The notes under the pieces are model-generated. The model saw only the letters and a program-made list of their open reading frames with translations, ran no database searches and was not told where the DNA came from. This document shows, one piece after another, positions 9,371 through 20,943 of a stretch of DNA of 64,000 bases. How positions within the stretch are numbered: position 1 is the stretch's first letter; every line of letters begins with the position of its first letter. Position numbers and translations under genes: made by a program. The stretch is from assembly GCA_015075645.1 (NCBI GenBank), contig JABTUF010000003.1, forward strand, positions 496,001 to 560,000, read 5' to 3'. This DNA comes from Burkholderiales bacterium. Lineage in GTDB: Bacteria > Pseudomonadota > Gammaproteobacteria > Burkholderiales > Casimicrobiaceae.

Positions 9371-11278
9371 ATGCCCGCCGCCAACCCGCCCGCCGCGCCC
9401 CGGCGCCCCTCCAGCCAGTTCGACCTGCTGCGCCAGCGGCGTTTCGCGCCGTTCTTCTGGACCCAGTTCCTCGGCGCCGCGAACGACAACGTGTACAAGA
9501 ACGCGCTGGTGATCTTCGTGGCGTTCCACGCGGCGTCGATGACCTCGATGGACCCGAACACGCTGGTGAATCTCGCGGGCGCCGTGTTCATCGCACCGTT
9601 CATGCTCCTCTCGGCCACCGGCGGGCAGCTCGCCGACAAGTTCGAGAAGTCGCGGCTGATCCGCGCGATCAAGCTCTTCGAGATCGCGATCATGCTGGTC
9701 GGGCTTGCGGGCTTCTGGCTGCGCGATCTCGTGCTGCTGTTCGCCGCGCTCGCGCTCCTCGGGGTGCACTCGACGCTGTTCGGGCCGGTCAAGTACGCGA
9801 TCCTTCCGCAGAAGCTCGCGCCGGAGGAACTGGTCGGCGGCAACGGGATGGTCGAGATGGGGACCTTCGTCGCGATCCTCGTCGGCACGATCGCGGGCGG
9901 GCTCGTCGTCGGGGTCGAGCCGCACGGACCGCTCCTCGCCGGTGCGCTGGCGCTGGCGGTCGCGGTCGCCGGCTGGTGGACGAGCCGGAGGATCCCCGAC
10001 ACGCCGGCCGTCGACCCGGCGCTCGCGTTCGGCTGGAATCCGTTTACCGAAACCTGGCGCAACCTGCGCTTCGCCGCGCGCAACCGCGTCGTGTGGCTCG
10101 CGATGATGGGCATCTCGTGGTTCTGGTTCTACGGCGCGGTGTTCCTCGCCCAGTTCGCCGGCTACTCGCGCGACCACCTGGGCGGCAACGAGACGGTCGT
10201 CACCGTCCTGCTCGCGCTGTTCTCGGTGGGGATCGGAACCGGCTCGCTGCTGTGCGAGAAGATGTCGCGGCACCGCGTCGAACTCGGCCTCGTGCCCTTC
10301 GGCTCGATCGGCCTCACGCTCTTCGCGATCGACCTGTGGTTCGCGAGCCGGGGCCTCACGGCCGGCGCGATCGCCGGATTCGGCGCGTTCCTCGGTGAGC
10401 CCGCGCACTGGCGCGTGGCGTTCGACCTCGTCGCGATCGGCGTGTTCGGCGGGTTCTACATCGTGCCGCTGTACGCGCTGATCCAGGAACGCAGCGCGCC
10501 GACCCATCGGTCGCGCATCATCGCGGCGAACAACATCCTGAACGCGCTGTTCATCGTCGCGGCCGCGGCCCTCGCCATCGCGCTGCTGAAGGCCGGGCTC
10601 TCGATCCCCGACCTGTTCCTCGTCACCGGACTCATGAACGCGGCGGTCGCGCTGTTCATCTTCCGGCTGGTGCCCGAGTTCCTGATGCGCTTCCTCGCCT
10701 GGGTCCTGATCAACCTCGTCTACCGGGTGCGCGCTCGCGGCCTCGAGCGCATTCCGGAGTCGGGACCCTGCGTCGTCGTGTGCAACCACGTGAGCTACGT
10801 CGACGCCGTCGCCGTCGCGGGCTGCGTCGTGCGCCCGGTGCGCTTCGTCATGGACCACCGCATTTTCGCGATCCCGGTGCTGTCGTTCGTGTTCCGCAAC
10901 ATGGGCGCGATCCCGATCGCCCCGGCGAAGGAGGACGCGGCGATGAAGGAGCGGGGATTCGCCGAGGCGGCCGCGGTGCTCGCCCGGGGCGAGGTGCTCG
11001 GCATCTTCCCCGAGGGACAACTCACGCCCGACGGCGAGATCGGCGTGTTCCGGCCGGGCCTCTCGGAGATCCTGCAGCGCTGTCCCGCGCCGGTGGTGCC
11101 GATGGCGCTGCGCGGGCTGTGGGGCAGCTATTGGTCGCGCGCGAAGGCCGCGAAGGCGAAGCGCTTCCGCGCGTTCGCGCGCATCGGACTCGTCGTGGGT
11201 GCGCCGATCGCCGCGCAGGAGGCCACGCCCGCGCGGTTGCGCGACGAGATCGCGGCGCTGCGCGGCAACGAGCGCTGA
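9371..11278 (+). CDS. MFS lysophospholipid transporter fused to PlsC-type acyltransferase
   Basis: A 635-residue inner-membrane fusion. The first about 420 residues are a 12-helix MFS domain of the LplT type (early [14 protein letters not shown], then [12 protein letters not shown]). The C-terminal about 200 residues are a 1-acyl-glycerol-phosphate acyltransferase with the NHxxxxD box (NHVSYVD), a FPEGQLT box and VVPMALRG. This combines a lysophospholipid flippase with the reacylating enzyme; E. coli uses a separate LplT and the Aas protein, which also has an acyl-ACP synthetase domain that is absent here. Likely role: uptake and re-acylation of lysophospholipids. It follows the ArsR-type gene by 34 bp. 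Substrate is inferred from family, not shown. Confidence 0.88.
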   Translation: MPAANPPAAPRRPSSQFDLLRQRRFAPFFWTQFLGAANDNVYKNALVIFVAFHAASMTSMDPNTLVNLAGAVFIAPFMLLSATGGQLADKFEKSRLIRAIKLFEIAIMLVGLAGFWLRDLVLLFAALALLGVHSTLFGPVKYAILPQKLAPEELVGGNGMVEMGTFVAILVGTIAGGLVVGVEPHGPLLAGALALAVAVAGWWTSRRIPDTPAVDPALAFGWNPFTETWRNLRFAARNRVVWLAMMGISWFWFYGAVFLAQFAGYSRDHLGGNETVVTVLLALFSVGIGTGSLLCEKMSRHRVELGLVPFGSIGLTLFAIDLWFASRGLTAGAIAGFGAFLGEPAHWRVAFDLVAIGVFGGFYIVPLYALIQERSAPTHRSRIIAANNILNALFIVAAAALAIALLKAGLSIPDLFLVTGLMNAAVALFIFRLVPEFLMRFLAWVLINLVYRVRARGLERIPESGPCVVVCNHVSYVDAVAVAGCVVRPVRFVMDHRIFAIPVLSFVFRNMGAIPIAPAKEDAAMKERGFAEAAAVLARGEVLGIFPEGQLTPDGEIGVFRPGLSEILQRCPAPVVPMALRGLWGSYWSRAKAAKAKRFRAFARIGLVVGAPIAAQEATPARLRDEIAALRGNER

Positions 11279-11300
11279 AGGCGCGACCCGGAGGACGGCG

Positions 11301-14138
11301 ATGTTCAAGTGGATCGGATTCGCGGCAGGATGCGCGATCGCATGGGTCCTCGACCCGGAGTTCCTCGCTTCGGTCGCGCTCATCGCGCTCGGGCTCGGGG
11401 TCGGCATCGAGCTCGACCGCCGGCGCAAGCCTCCCGGCGGCACGGCGGGTGCGCCGCTCGAACTCATGCAGAGGCTCGCGCGTCTCGAGCGCCGGATGGA
11501 CGCGATCGAAGCCGCGGTCACCGGCGCGCGCCCCGTGCTCGCGCCGCGGGAACCGGCGCCGCCTGCCGACGCGAATTCGGAGATCCCGGAAGCGGAAGTG
11601 CGCGGCGCCGGGATTGCGATCACCGCCGCCGCCGCCACGGACGACGGCCGGATCGCGGAAGCGGACTCGATGGCGGCGCCGCCGCCGCGGCCCGCCTACG
11701 GCGCCGCTCCGACTTCGCCCGTGCCGGGCGCGGTGGTCGAAGGCGTGTGCGCGACGCCGGCCGCAACGCCCGTCGCGGCGCGGCGCAGCGCGTGGACCTG
11801 GTTCACCGAAGGCAACACGATGACGCGCGTCGGCGTCGTCATCCTGTTCTTCGGCGTCGCCTTCCTGCTCTCGTGGTTCGCCGACCAGTTGACGCTGTCG
11901 GTGGAAGTCGCGCTCGCGCTCGTCGCGGGCGCCGGAGCCGCGCTGATCGCGTTGGGCGCGAAGCTCGCGGCCGGCCGCCCCGGCTACGCGCTGTCGCTCG
12001 AAGGCGCGGGCGCGGGCATCCTGTACCTCACGACGTTCGCCGCATCGCGGGTGTTCGACGTGCTGCCGCCGGTCCCGGCGCTCCTCGCCCTGGTGGCGGT
12101 CGCCGCGCTCACCGTGGCGCTCGCCTGGCGCACCGACTCGCAGGCGCTCGCCGCGCTCGCGATCGCCGGCGGCTTCCTCGCCCCGTTCCTCGTGGCGCGC
12201 GAAGCCGGAGCCCCCGCGGCGCTGTTCGGGTGGTTCGCCGTGCTGAACGCGGCCGTCTTCGCGCTCGCCTGGCATCGCGCGTGGCGTGCGCTCAACGCGC
12301 TCGGTGCGGTGTTCACCTTCGTGCTCGGGATCGTCTGGGGCTCTCGCTACTACACGCCGGCGCACTTCGCGGTGGTGCAGCCGTTCCTCGCGCTGTACGT
12401 CGCGTTCTATCTCGGCGTGGCGATCCTCTACGCGCGGCGCGCGCCGCTCGAGGATCGCAAGCCGGTCGATGCGCTGATCGTGTTCGGCGTGCCGGTCGCG
12501 GCGTTCGCGCTGCAGGCCGGGCTCGTGTCCGACCTGCGCTACGGAGCCGCCTGGGCCGCGGTGGCGTATGCGGCGGTCTACGCCGTCCTGTTCACGCTGC
12601 TGCGCCCGCGGGCGGAGCCGGGACTCCGGCTGCTCGCCCGGTCGTTCCTCGCGCTCGCCGTCGTGTTCGCGACGATCGCGATCCCGTTCGCGTTCGACGC
12701 GCGCTGGACCTCCGCGTGGTGGGCACTGGAGGCCGCCGGCGTGTACTGGCTCGGCTGCGCGCAGGACCAGCGCCGCGCGCGTGTGTTCGCACTGGTCCTG
12801 CAAGCCGGCGCGGCGGCGGCGTTCGTGCTGGGCGGATGGCCGCAGGGGGCGATGCCGGTGTTCGCGAACGCGACCTTCCTCGGCGCTGCGATGATCGGCG
12901 TCGCCGCTCTCGCCAGCGGGTGGTCGGCGGACCGCCACCGCGCGGTGCTCGACGCGGGGGAGCGCTCGTTCACCGCCGTCCTGGTCGCGTGGGGCATCGC
13001 CTGGTGGCTCGTCGCCGGCGTCACCGACGTGGTCCGTGCGCGCCCCGGCTGGCTCGGGCCCGGACCGGGCAACGCCGCGCTCGCCTGGGTGGTCGCGAGC
13101 GTCGCGGCCGCGCTCGCGCTGGCGCGCGCGATCGACTGGCCGCGCCTCGCGTGGTTCGGCGCGGCGCTCGCGCCCGCGATCGTGCTCGCCTTCCTCTCGC
13201 AGTTCCACGATGCGCGCACGACGCTCGCCTGGCCGGGCTTCCTCGTGTGGCCGGCCGCCTGGGCGCTGCACTGGGTCGCGCTCCACCTGCGCGATCCGCG
13301 CGACGAGGCGCCCCCGTCGTGGCTCGCCATTGCTCACGCGGCCTCCATGGTCGCGCTCGTCGCCTGGGCCGCGTGGGAGGCGAGCGAGTGGACCGGCCGG
13401 TGGACGCCGTCCGGAACGGCGTGGATCGCGTGCGCGGCCGCGCTCCCGGGCATCGCGATGCTCGCCGGGACGCTTCGTGCGCCGTTCGCGACGCGTTGGC
13501 CGGCCGCGCGCTTCCCCGGCGCGTACCTGCGCGACGCCGGCACCGTGGTCGCATGCGCGCTCGCGGTGTGGTTCGTGGGCACGAACATCGTCTCGCCGGG
13601 CAATCCCGCGCCCCTTCCGTGGCTGCCGCTCGGGAACCCGCTCGACCTGACGTTCGCGGCGGCACTCGTCGTCGCGGCGCTCTGGGCCCGCGACCACTCC
13701 GGCATGTCCGCGCCGGCGCGCGAGCACGCGCTCGGCGCGGCGTTCTTCATCGCGGGGAACGGCTTCATCCTGCGCGTCGCCCATCAGTGGGGCGGGGTGC
13801 CCTGGAGGCTGTCGTCGCTGATGGCGTCGAAGCCGGTCCAGGCCGCGATCACGCTCGCATGGACCGCGACCGCGCTCGTGCTGATGGTGTGGGCGTCGCG
13901 CAAGGCGTCGCGCGCACGCTGGCTGACCGGGGCGGCGCTCCTGGCCGCGGTGGTCGTGAAACTCTTCGTCGTCGACCTCGCCGCGCTCTCCGGCCTGCCG
14001 CGCATCGCGGCGTTCCTCGGCGTCGGCGCGATGGTGCTCGCGATCGGCTATTTCGCGCCGCCACCGTCCGCCCCGACCGGCCAGGCCGCGGAAACGAGTG
14101 CCGGCAACGCCGAGGCGGACGGCGCGCGCAGGACGTGA
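11301..14138 (+). CDS. DUF2339 polytopic membrane protein
   Basis: A 945-residue predicted membrane protein starting at ATG 11301 after the Shine-Dalgarno GGAGGA (5-bp gap). One or two N-terminal helices are followed by a short coiled-coil-like stretch (LMQRLARLERRMDAIEAAV), a Pro/Ala-rich linker (to about residue 165) and then about 20 or more hydrophobic segments to the C-terminus. The segment from WFTEGNTMTRVGVVILFFG on, the AIAGGFLAPFL block and the terminal AFLGVGAMVLAIGYF match the DUF2339 pattern. Function is unknown in the family. It follows the acyltransferase fusion by 22 bp, so an operon is plausible. Confidence 0.88.
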   Translation: MFKWIGFAAGCAIAWVLDPEFLASVALIALGLGVGIELDRRRKPPGGTAGAPLELMQRLARLERRMDAIEAAVTGARPVLAPREPAPPADANSEIPEAEVRGAGIAITAAAATDDGRIAEADSMAAPPPRPAYGAAPTSPVPGAVVEGVCATPAATPVAARRSAWTWFTEGNTMTRVGVVILFFGVAFLLSWFADQLTLSVEVALALVAGAGAALIALGAKLAAGRPGYALSLEGAGAGILYLTTFAASRVFDVLPPVPALLALVAVAALTVALAWRTDSQALAALAIAGGFLAPFLVAREAGAPAALFGWFAVLNAAVFALAWHRAWRALNALGAVFTFVLGIVWGSRYYTPAHFAVVQPFLALYVAFYLGVAILYARRAPLEDRKPVDALIVFGVPVAAFALQAGLVSDLRYGAAWAAVAYAAVYAVLFTLLRPRAEPGLRLLARSFLALAVVFATIAIPFAFDARWTSAWWALEAAGVYWLGCAQDQRRARVFALVLQAGAAAAFVLGGWPQGAMPVFANATFLGAAMIGVAALASGWSADRHRAVLDAGERSFTAVLVAWGIAWWLVAGVTDVVRARPGWLGPGPGNAALAWVVASVAAALALARAIDWPRLAWFGAALAPAIVLAFLSQFHDARTTLAWPGFLVWPAAWALHWVALHLRDPRDEAPPSWLAIAHAASMVALVAWAAWEASEWTGRWTPSGTAWIACAAALPGIAMLAGTLRAPFATRWPAARFPGAYLRDAGTVVACALAVWFVGTNIVSPGNPAPLPWLPLGNPLDLTFAAALVVAALWARDHSGMSAPAREHALGAAFFIAGNGFILRVAHQWGGVPWRLSSLMASKPVQAAITLAWTATALVLMVWASRKASRARWLTGAALLAAVVVKLFVVDLAALSGLPRIAAFLGVGAMVLAIGYFAPPPSAPTGQAAETSAGNAEADGARRT

Positions 14139-14637
14139 TCGGCGATCGAGGAGAGCGGAGTCAGGCGCGGATTCACCTCGACCACGACCGCGCCCGCCGC
14201 CTTCGCGCTCCGCGGCAGCGCCGCGGCCGGGTAGACCTCGGCGGAGGTGCCGGCGACGATCATCAGGTCGGCCCGCCGCGCTTCGTCCTCGGCGCGCGCG
14301 AGCGCTTCCGCCGGCAACGCCTCCTCGAACCACACGACGTCGGGACGCAGGAACGCGCCGCAGTCCGTGCAGCGCGGCGTTCGGCGTACCAGTCCCACAC
14401 GAGCTCGGGATGCCGCGCGAACGCCGAGGGTGTCGCGAGTTCGCGCGGATCGAATCGGGCCCACAGCCCGGTCTGCGCGTCGCGAAAGGTCGGCACGCCC
14501 GACTCCGCCGACACGCCGGCGCCGGTGAGCACGACGACGCGGCGCGGCGGGGCGATGTTCGTGCGCGGCGAACTCGACTCCGGACCGGGCACCGCGTAAC
14601 CGGCGCACGCGGAACCGGCGTGCGCGCGTGCTAGCAT
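14048..14637 (-). pseudogene. Sirtuin (NAD-dependent deacetylase, CobB-like) with internal deletion and frameshift
   Basis: The N-terminal part reads in one frame from the ATG at 14637: [20 protein letters not shown] (NAD-binding GAGxSxxSGxPxFR) through [11 protein letters not shown]. At about 14385-14395 the homology jumps, in a different frame, to the C-terminal part: [17 protein letters not shown], the MIVAGTSAEVYPAA Rossmann block and the end at 14048. About 80 residues that a sirtuin needs are absent, including the QNxD motif, the catalytic His and the first zinc Cys pair. The product cannot be an active deacylase. The junction is in CG-rich sequence (CCGCG), consistent with a microhomology deletion; an assembly collapse is the alternative. 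Confidence 0.82.
14632..14637 (+). promoter_or_regulatory. Extended -10 of aroC
   Basis: TGC-TAGCAT ends 6 bp before the aroC ATG; no Shine-Dalgarno is visible. The spacing predicts a leaderless mRNA. It overlaps the start codon of the broken sirtuin gene on the other strand. Confidence 0.45.
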
Positions 14638-14643
14638 TTCTCC

Positions 14644-15807
14644 ATGTCGGGCAACACGTTCGGCCACCTGTTTCGCGTCACGTCGTTCGGCGAATCGCAC
14701 GGCCCGGCGATCGGCTGCGTGGTCGACGGCTGCCCGCCCGGACTCGAACTCGACGCGGCGGCGATCCAGCACGACCTCGACCGCCGCCGGCCCGGCACGT
14801 CGCGTCATGTCACGCAGCGGCGCGAGCCCGACACGGTCGAGATCCTCTCCGGCGTGTTCGAGGGCCGAACGACCGGAACGCCGATCGCGCTCCTCATCCG
14901 CAACCAGGACGCGCGCAGCGGCGACTACGCGTCGATCGCGCAGACGTTTCGTCCCGGCCACGCCGACTACACCTATTGGCAGAAGTACGGCATACGCGAC
15001 CACCGCGGCGGCGGTCGGGCGTCGGCGCGCGAGACCGCGGTGCGCGTCGCCGCGGGGGCGATCGCGCGCAAGTGGCTCGCGGAGCGGCACGGCGTGACGG
15101 TGCGCGGCTCGATCGTCCAGATCGGGGAACGCGCGATCCCGTTCGAAGGTTACGAGCATGTCGACCGCAACCCGTTCTTCGCGGCGAACGCGTCGATGAT
15201 CGGCGAACTCGAGGCGGCGATGGACCGCCTGCGCGCCTCGGGCGACTCGTGCGGCGCGAAGGTGCGCGTGGTCGCGAGCGGCGTTCCGGTCGGCTGGGGC
15301 GAGCCGGTCTACGGCAGGCTCGACGCCGACCTCGCTTCGGCGATGATGGGCATCAACGCGGTGAAGGGCGTCGAGATCGGCGCGGGCTTCGCGTCGGTCG
15401 GGCAGAAGGGCACCGAGCACTCCGACGAGATGACGCCCGAGGGCTTCGCGACCAACCACGCCGGCGGGATCCTGGGCGGCATCTCGACCGGCCAGGACGT
15501 CGTCGTCACGATCGCGGTCAAGCCGACCTCGTCGATCCGTCTCGACCGCCACTCGATCGACAAGGCGGGTCGCCCGGTCGTCGTGAACACGCACGGCCGC
15601 CACGATCCCTGCGTCGGCATCCGCGCGACGCCGATCGCCGAGGCGATGCTCGCGCTCGTGCTGATCGACCACGCGCTGCGCCACCGGGCGCAGTGCGCCG
15701 ACGTCGTCACCTCGACGCCGCGCATCGCCGCGCAGGCGCCCGCGGAGGCGATCGCGAAGCTGCGCGCTGCGGCGAGCGTCGACGACCCCGAGCCCGACGA
15801 GGCGTAG
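14644..15807 (+). CDS. aroC: Chorismate synthase
   Basis: Converts EPSP to chorismate using reduced FMN, the last step of the shikimate pathway. 387 residues; the family is 350-390. Signature blocks: [18 protein letters not shown] at the N-terminus, [55 protein letters not shown], and the C-terminal [17 protein letters not shown]. The ATG at 14644 gives exactly the family N-terminus. Divergent from the sirtuin pseudogene; monocistronic by appearance, as xseA downstream is on the other strand. Confidence 0.98.
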   Translation: MSGNTFGHLFRVTSFGESHGPAIGCVVDGCPPGLELDAAAIQHDLDRRRPGTSRHVTQRREPDTVEILSGVFEGRTTGTPIALLIRNQDARSGDYASIAQTFRPGHADYTYWQKYGIRDHRGGGRASARETAVRVAAGAIARKWLAERHGVTVRGSIVQIGERAIPFEGYEHVDRNPFFAANASMIGELEAAMDRLRASGDSCGAKVRVVASGVPVGWGEPVYGRLDADLASAMMGINAVKGVEIGAGFASVGQKGTEHSDEMTPEGFATNHAGGILGGISTGQDVVVTIAVKPTSSIRLDRHSIDKAGRPVVVNTHGRHDPCVGIRATPIAEAMLALVLIDHALRHRAQCADVVTSTPRIAAQAPAEAIAKLRAAASVDDPEPDEA

Positions 15808-15911
15808 CGCATCCCCGCGACGTCGGCGCCGCGAGCGGTGGCGCGGATCCGCAACGCGACGGCCGGGACCGTCCGGACGCATCCCGCGGCCCGCGCCGCT
15901 CCGACCTGCGG

Positions 15912-17267
15912 CTAGTTCGCGTCCGAGCTCCTGGTGTCGTCCACCACCGCCCGCGCGCCCCCGCGCGCGAGCGCGATGTCGATGCGTTCGCCGCGCGAGA
16001 GCGTCGCCGCGTCCTGCACGACGCGACCGTCGGACGCGGTGACGATCGCGTAGCCGCGTTCGAGCACGGCCGACGGATTGAGGTGCGCGAGGCTCTGCGC
16101 GAGCGCTCCGACCCGGCTCGCCGCGGTGTCGCGCCAGGCCCGACCGGAGCGCTGCCAGCGCTCGGTCATCGAGGCGAGCGCCTGGCGCTGCGGCAACGGT
16201 CGCCCGAACTCGCGCGACAGACGCAACGCGGCGCCCTCGGCGAGCGAGGCGGAGGCGGCGTGCACGCGCCGCGCCGCGCCCGCGAGGCGGGCAGCGAGTT
16301 CGGCCAGGCGCTCGCGCTGCGCATCGAGGCGCGAGCGCGGATGCACGAGGCCGCGCGCGGCGAGGTCGACGCGCTGCGAGCGCGCCGACAGCGCGTGGCG
16401 GCCGGCGCGCGCGAGGCGGCCCGCGAGACCTCCCACGGCGAGGGCGATCGCCTCGCCGTCGGGCGCGACGATCGCGGCGGCGCCGGTCGGCGTGGGCGCG
16501 CGCAGGTCCGCCACGAAGTCGCAGATCGTGAAGTCGGTCTCGTGGCCGACCGCGGAGACGACCGGCAGCCGCGACTCGAACACCGCACGCGCGACGCTCT
16601 CCTCGTTGAACGCCCACAGATCCTCGATCGATCCGCCGCCGCGTCCGACGATCAGGAGATCGACCTCGGCGCGCGCGTTCGCGGTGCGGATCGCCTCCGC
16701 GATGCGCTCGGCGGCGCCGTCGCCCTGGACCGGCGACGGATAGAGCACGATGCGCAGTGCGGGCCAGCGCGCCGCGAACGTCGTGAGCATGTCGTGCAGC
16801 GCGGCGCCCTGCGGCGAGGTGACGAGGCCGACCGCCCGCGGAAACGGCGGCAGCGCGCGCTTGCGGCCCGCGGCGAACCATCCGGCGGCCTCGAGCTTCG
16901 CCTTGAGCCGCTCGAACTGCTCGTGCAGCGTGCCGCGGCCGGCGAGCCTGACGGCATCGACGACGAGCTGGAAGTCGCCGCGCGCCTCGTAGAGGGTCGG
17001 CGTCGCGCGCACCTCGACCGCCATGCCGTCGGCGAGGCGCAGGTCGAGGAGCTGGGCCTTCTGGCGCCAGAGCACGCATCGGACCTGCGCTTGCGCGTCC
17101 TTGAGCGTGAAGTAGCAATGGCCCGAGGCGGCACGCAGGAACCCCGACACCTCGCCGCTCACCCAGGCGAGGCCGAGGGTGCGTTCGATGGCGAGTCGCG
17201 CGGCTGCAACGAAGCGTCCCACCGGGATCGCCGAGGTCCCGGATGGCCCGGAACGGGGAAGCGTCAT
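15912..17267 (-). CDS. xseA: Exodeoxyribonuclease VII large subunit
   Basis: 451 residues (E. coli 456). The large subunit of the ssDNA exonuclease that degrades single strands with the small subunit XseB, which is not encoded in this window. The OB-fold is visible near the start ([22 protein letters not shown], here WVSGEVSGF and GHCYFTLKD). The catalytic core has [34 protein letters not shown] and [15 protein letters not shown], followed by a coiled-coil region and the C-terminal LERGYAIV segment. Convergent with aroC; the intergenic gap is about 100 bp. Confidence 0.97.
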   Translation of the reverse strand: MTLPRSGPSGTSAIPVGRFVAAARLAIERTLGLAWVSGEVSGFLRAASGHCYFTLKDAQAQVRCVLWRQKAQLLDLRLADGMAVEVRATPTLYEARGDFQLVVDAVRLAGRGTLHEQFERLKAKLEAAGWFAAGRKRALPPFPRAVGLVTSPQGAALHDMLTTFAARWPALRIVLYPSPVQGDGAAERIAEAIRTANARAEVDLLIVGRGGGSIEDLWAFNEESVARAVFESRLPVVSAVGHETDFTICDFVADLRAPTPTGAAAIVAPDGEAIALAVGGLAGRLARAGRHALSARSQRVDLAARGLVHPRSRLDAQRERLAELAARLAGAARRVHAASASLAEGAALRLSREFGRPLPQRQALASMTERWQRSGRAWRDTAASRVGALAQSLAHLNPSAVLERGYAIVTASDGRVVQDAATLSRGERIDIALARGGARAVVDDTRSSDAN

Positions 17268-17533
17268 GTCGGAAGCGACGGCAGGTGGAGGAACTCGGGG
17301 CGCACCATGTTCGCGCGTGATGAAATGTCCAGGACGACGCCAGGTCGCCGCATCGACAGGGCGATCATGTCATCGCGCATGCCTCGGGTGGAAGACCGCG
17401 AGGACGCTCCGCCGGACGCGCAGCGCAACCCATTGACGCGCCGGGGCTTTCCTGCGGCGCATCTTTGGGCATCGCAGATGTTTCGCAATCGGCGGCGGTA
17501 CTTAGCGCGCGAATGTACAAGATATGCACACCG

Positions 17534-17556
17534 GTATCCACAGGATTTGTGGACAA
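17534..17556. promoter_or_regulatory. Inverted pair of DnaA-box-like 9-mers
   Basis: GTATCCACA (17534-17542) and TGTGGACAA (17548-17556) each differ from the consensus TTATCCACA (or its complement) at one base and face each other across GGATT. It could bind DnaA or simply be a 23-bp dyad used by another regulator. Confidence 0.4.
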
Positions 17557-17670
17557 CGCGATGCGGGCGTTCGCGCGCGCACGCCCGAACGCGTTGTCCG
17601 GCGCGCGATTCCGAGGCGGTCCCTCGGGCACCCCGTACGCGCGGCGCGCCGGGGGGGTGCGGGCGCCGGT

Positions 17671-17676
17671 TAGAAT
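17671..17676 (+). promoter_or_regulatory. -10 box of glnS
   Basis: TAGAAT 22 bp upstream of the chosen glnS ATG; no clear -35. Confidence 0.4.
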
Positions 17677-17698
17677 GATCGTCGAAGCCGGATTGTTC

Positions 17699-19543
<1,845 letters not shown>

Positions 19544-19562
19544 GGCGGACGCGTTCAGGGGT

Positions 19563-19828
19563 CAGTTGACAGTTGACAGTTGACAGGCGCGGCGGTGTCT
19601 ACGGGGGCGGCGCATTGAGCGCCGATGCGGGGTCCGGGCAAGCCGGGGTTCCGCCCGACCGGCCGCGGTTGATCCTCGTAGCGCAGCCCCCGGTCGGTCG
19701 CGATGGTCGATGTGCCTGTCTGCCCCAGGCCCGCCCCATGAGAACCCCGCAACGGCGCTCAATGCGCCGCCACCGTAGACACTGCCACCTCTGTCCCCTG
19801 TCCTCTGACTCCTGACTCCTGACTCCTG
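19563..19828. repeat. Inverted-repeat element edged by heptamer tandem repeats (MITE-like)
   Basis: Left edge: CAGTTGA repeated three times plus CAG (19563-19586). Then a 43-bp arm (19591-19633) whose reverse complement recurs at 19744-19786 with 40 of 43 matches; the two arms enclose about 110 bp. Right edge: TGACTCC three times plus TG (19806-19828). The arms contain a further palindrome (GGCGC-ATTGA-GCGCC-like). It fills nearly all of the glnS-htpX spacer and has no ORF of its own. The structure suggests a non-autonomous mobile or repetitive extragenic element. Confidence 0.75.
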
Positions 19829-19832
19829 CTGC

Positions 19833-19838
19833 TAGACT
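19833..19838 (+). promoter_or_regulatory. Extended -10 of htpX
   Basis: TGC-TAGACT immediately after the heptamer repeats, 37 bp upstream of the htpX ATG; any -35 contact would fall inside the TGACTCC repeats. Confidence 0.4.
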
Positions 19839-19875
19839 TGCAACCCCTCCACCGACCCCCACCTGTGGACGCACC

Positions 19876-20751
19876 ATGAAACGCATCGTGCTCTTCCTCG
19901 TCACCAACATCGCCGTCCTGGTGGTGCTGTCGATCGTGCTGCGCCTGTTCGGCCTCGACCGCGCGATGCATTCGCAGACCGGCCTCGACTACGGCGGCCT
20001 GCTCGCGTTCTCCGCGGTCGTCGGATTCACCGGCGCGATCATCTCGCTCCTCATGTCGAAGTCGATGGCCAAGTGGTCGACCGGCGCGCGCGTGATCGAC
20101 ACGCCGCAGAACCAGGCGGAGGCCTGGCTCGTCGAGACGGTGCGCAAGCTCGCCGCCACCGCCGGCATCGGGATGCCGGAGGTCGCGATCTACGAAGGGG
20201 AGCCCAACGCGTTCGCGACCGGCGCGTTCAAGAATTCCGCGCTGGTCGCGGTTTCGACCGGGCTCCTGCAATCGATGAACAAGGAGGAAGTCGAGGCGGT
20301 GCTCGGCCACGAGGTCGCGCACGTCGCGAACGGCGACATGGTCACGCTCACGCTGATCCAGGGCGTGGTGAACACCTTCGTCGTGTTCCTGTCGCGCATC
20401 GTCGGCACGATCGTCGACCGCGCGATCTTCAAGACCGAGCGCGGTACCGGGCCCGGCTACTTCATCACCGTGATCGTGTGCCAGATCGTGTTCGGCATCC
20501 TCGCGTCGATCGTCGTCGCGTGGTTCTCGCGCCAGCGCGAGTTCCGCGCCGACGCGGGCGCCGCGAAGTACCTCGGCACGCCGATGCCGATGGTCAACGC
20601 GCTGAAGCGCCTCGGCGGCCTCGAGCCGGGCGCGCTGCCGCAGTCGATGCAGGCCTCGGGGATCACCGACAAGCCGGGCTGGGCGGCGCTCTTCTCGACG
20701 CACCCGCCGATCGAGACGCGCATCGCCGCGCTGCAGGGTCGCGCTGCCTGA
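19876..20751 (+). CDS. htpX: Membrane zinc metalloprotease HtpX
   Basis: A 291-residue inner-membrane M48 protease involved in quality control of membrane proteins. Two N-terminal helices (about 5-23 and 40-60) precede the catalytic domain with the zinc motif HEVAH (145-149) in [13 protein letters not shown]; two further helices follow and the third ligand Glu lies in the [14 protein letters not shown] block. [10 protein letters not shown] and [10 protein letters not shown] are also family signatures. The start ATG 19876 gives the canonical MKRIVLFL N-terminus. It is preceded by the inverted-repeat element and appears monocistronic. Confidence 0.97.
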   Translation: MKRIVLFLVTNIAVLVVLSIVLRLFGLDRAMHSQTGLDYGGLLAFSAVVGFTGAIISLLMSKSMAKWSTGARVIDTPQNQAEAWLVETVRKLAATAGIGMPEVAIYEGEPNAFATGAFKNSALVAVSTGLLQSMNKEEVEAVLGHEVAHVANGDMVTLTLIQGVVNTFVVFLSRIVGTIVDRAIFKTERGTGPGYFITVIVCQIVFGILASIVVAWFSRQREFRADAGAAKYLGTPMPMVNALKRLGGLEPGALPQSMQASGITDKPGWAALFSTHPPIETRIAALQGRAA

Positions 20752-20852
20752 CCGGCGGGGGCCGAGAGGCCAATCCGCCGAAGCGGGCGTTCGGGCACCG
20801 CCGATCGACGACCGCCCGAAGGGTTCCGGCGCCCTCGCCGTCGGGGTATCGG

Positions 20853-20858
20853 TAGAAT
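20853..20858 (+). promoter_or_regulatory. -10 box upstream of the secreted protein at 20944
   Basis: TAGAAT, about 85 bp before the chosen start; no clear -35. Confidence 0.3.
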
Positions 20859-20943
20859 GGGCGGATCTCGGATCGTGGGCGAGCGTGGAACTCGTGCGCC
20901 CCCTAACGGTCAGTCGTCCATCGTCAAGCGGGGAGTAGTGTCC

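Larger units (their letters stand above)
17268..17698. other. 431-bp non-coding spacer between xseA and glnS
   Basis: The spacer holds the divergent starts of xseA and glnS. No gene was found in it. A stretch around 17500-17560 is distinctly AT-richer than the flanks and contains two inverted DnaA-box-like 9-mers; a -10-like TAGAAT (17671-17676) precedes glnS. Confidence 0.6.

Noticed and set aside
11022..14333. 1103-codon antisense ORF over the DUF2339 gene
   Set aside because: Arg/Glu/Asp-rich shadow typical of high-GC antisense frames; the sense strand codes a coherent membrane protein.
19544..19875. CRISPR array
   Set aside because: The repeats are short heptamers and a single long inverted repeat, without regular spacers; no cas genes are nearby.
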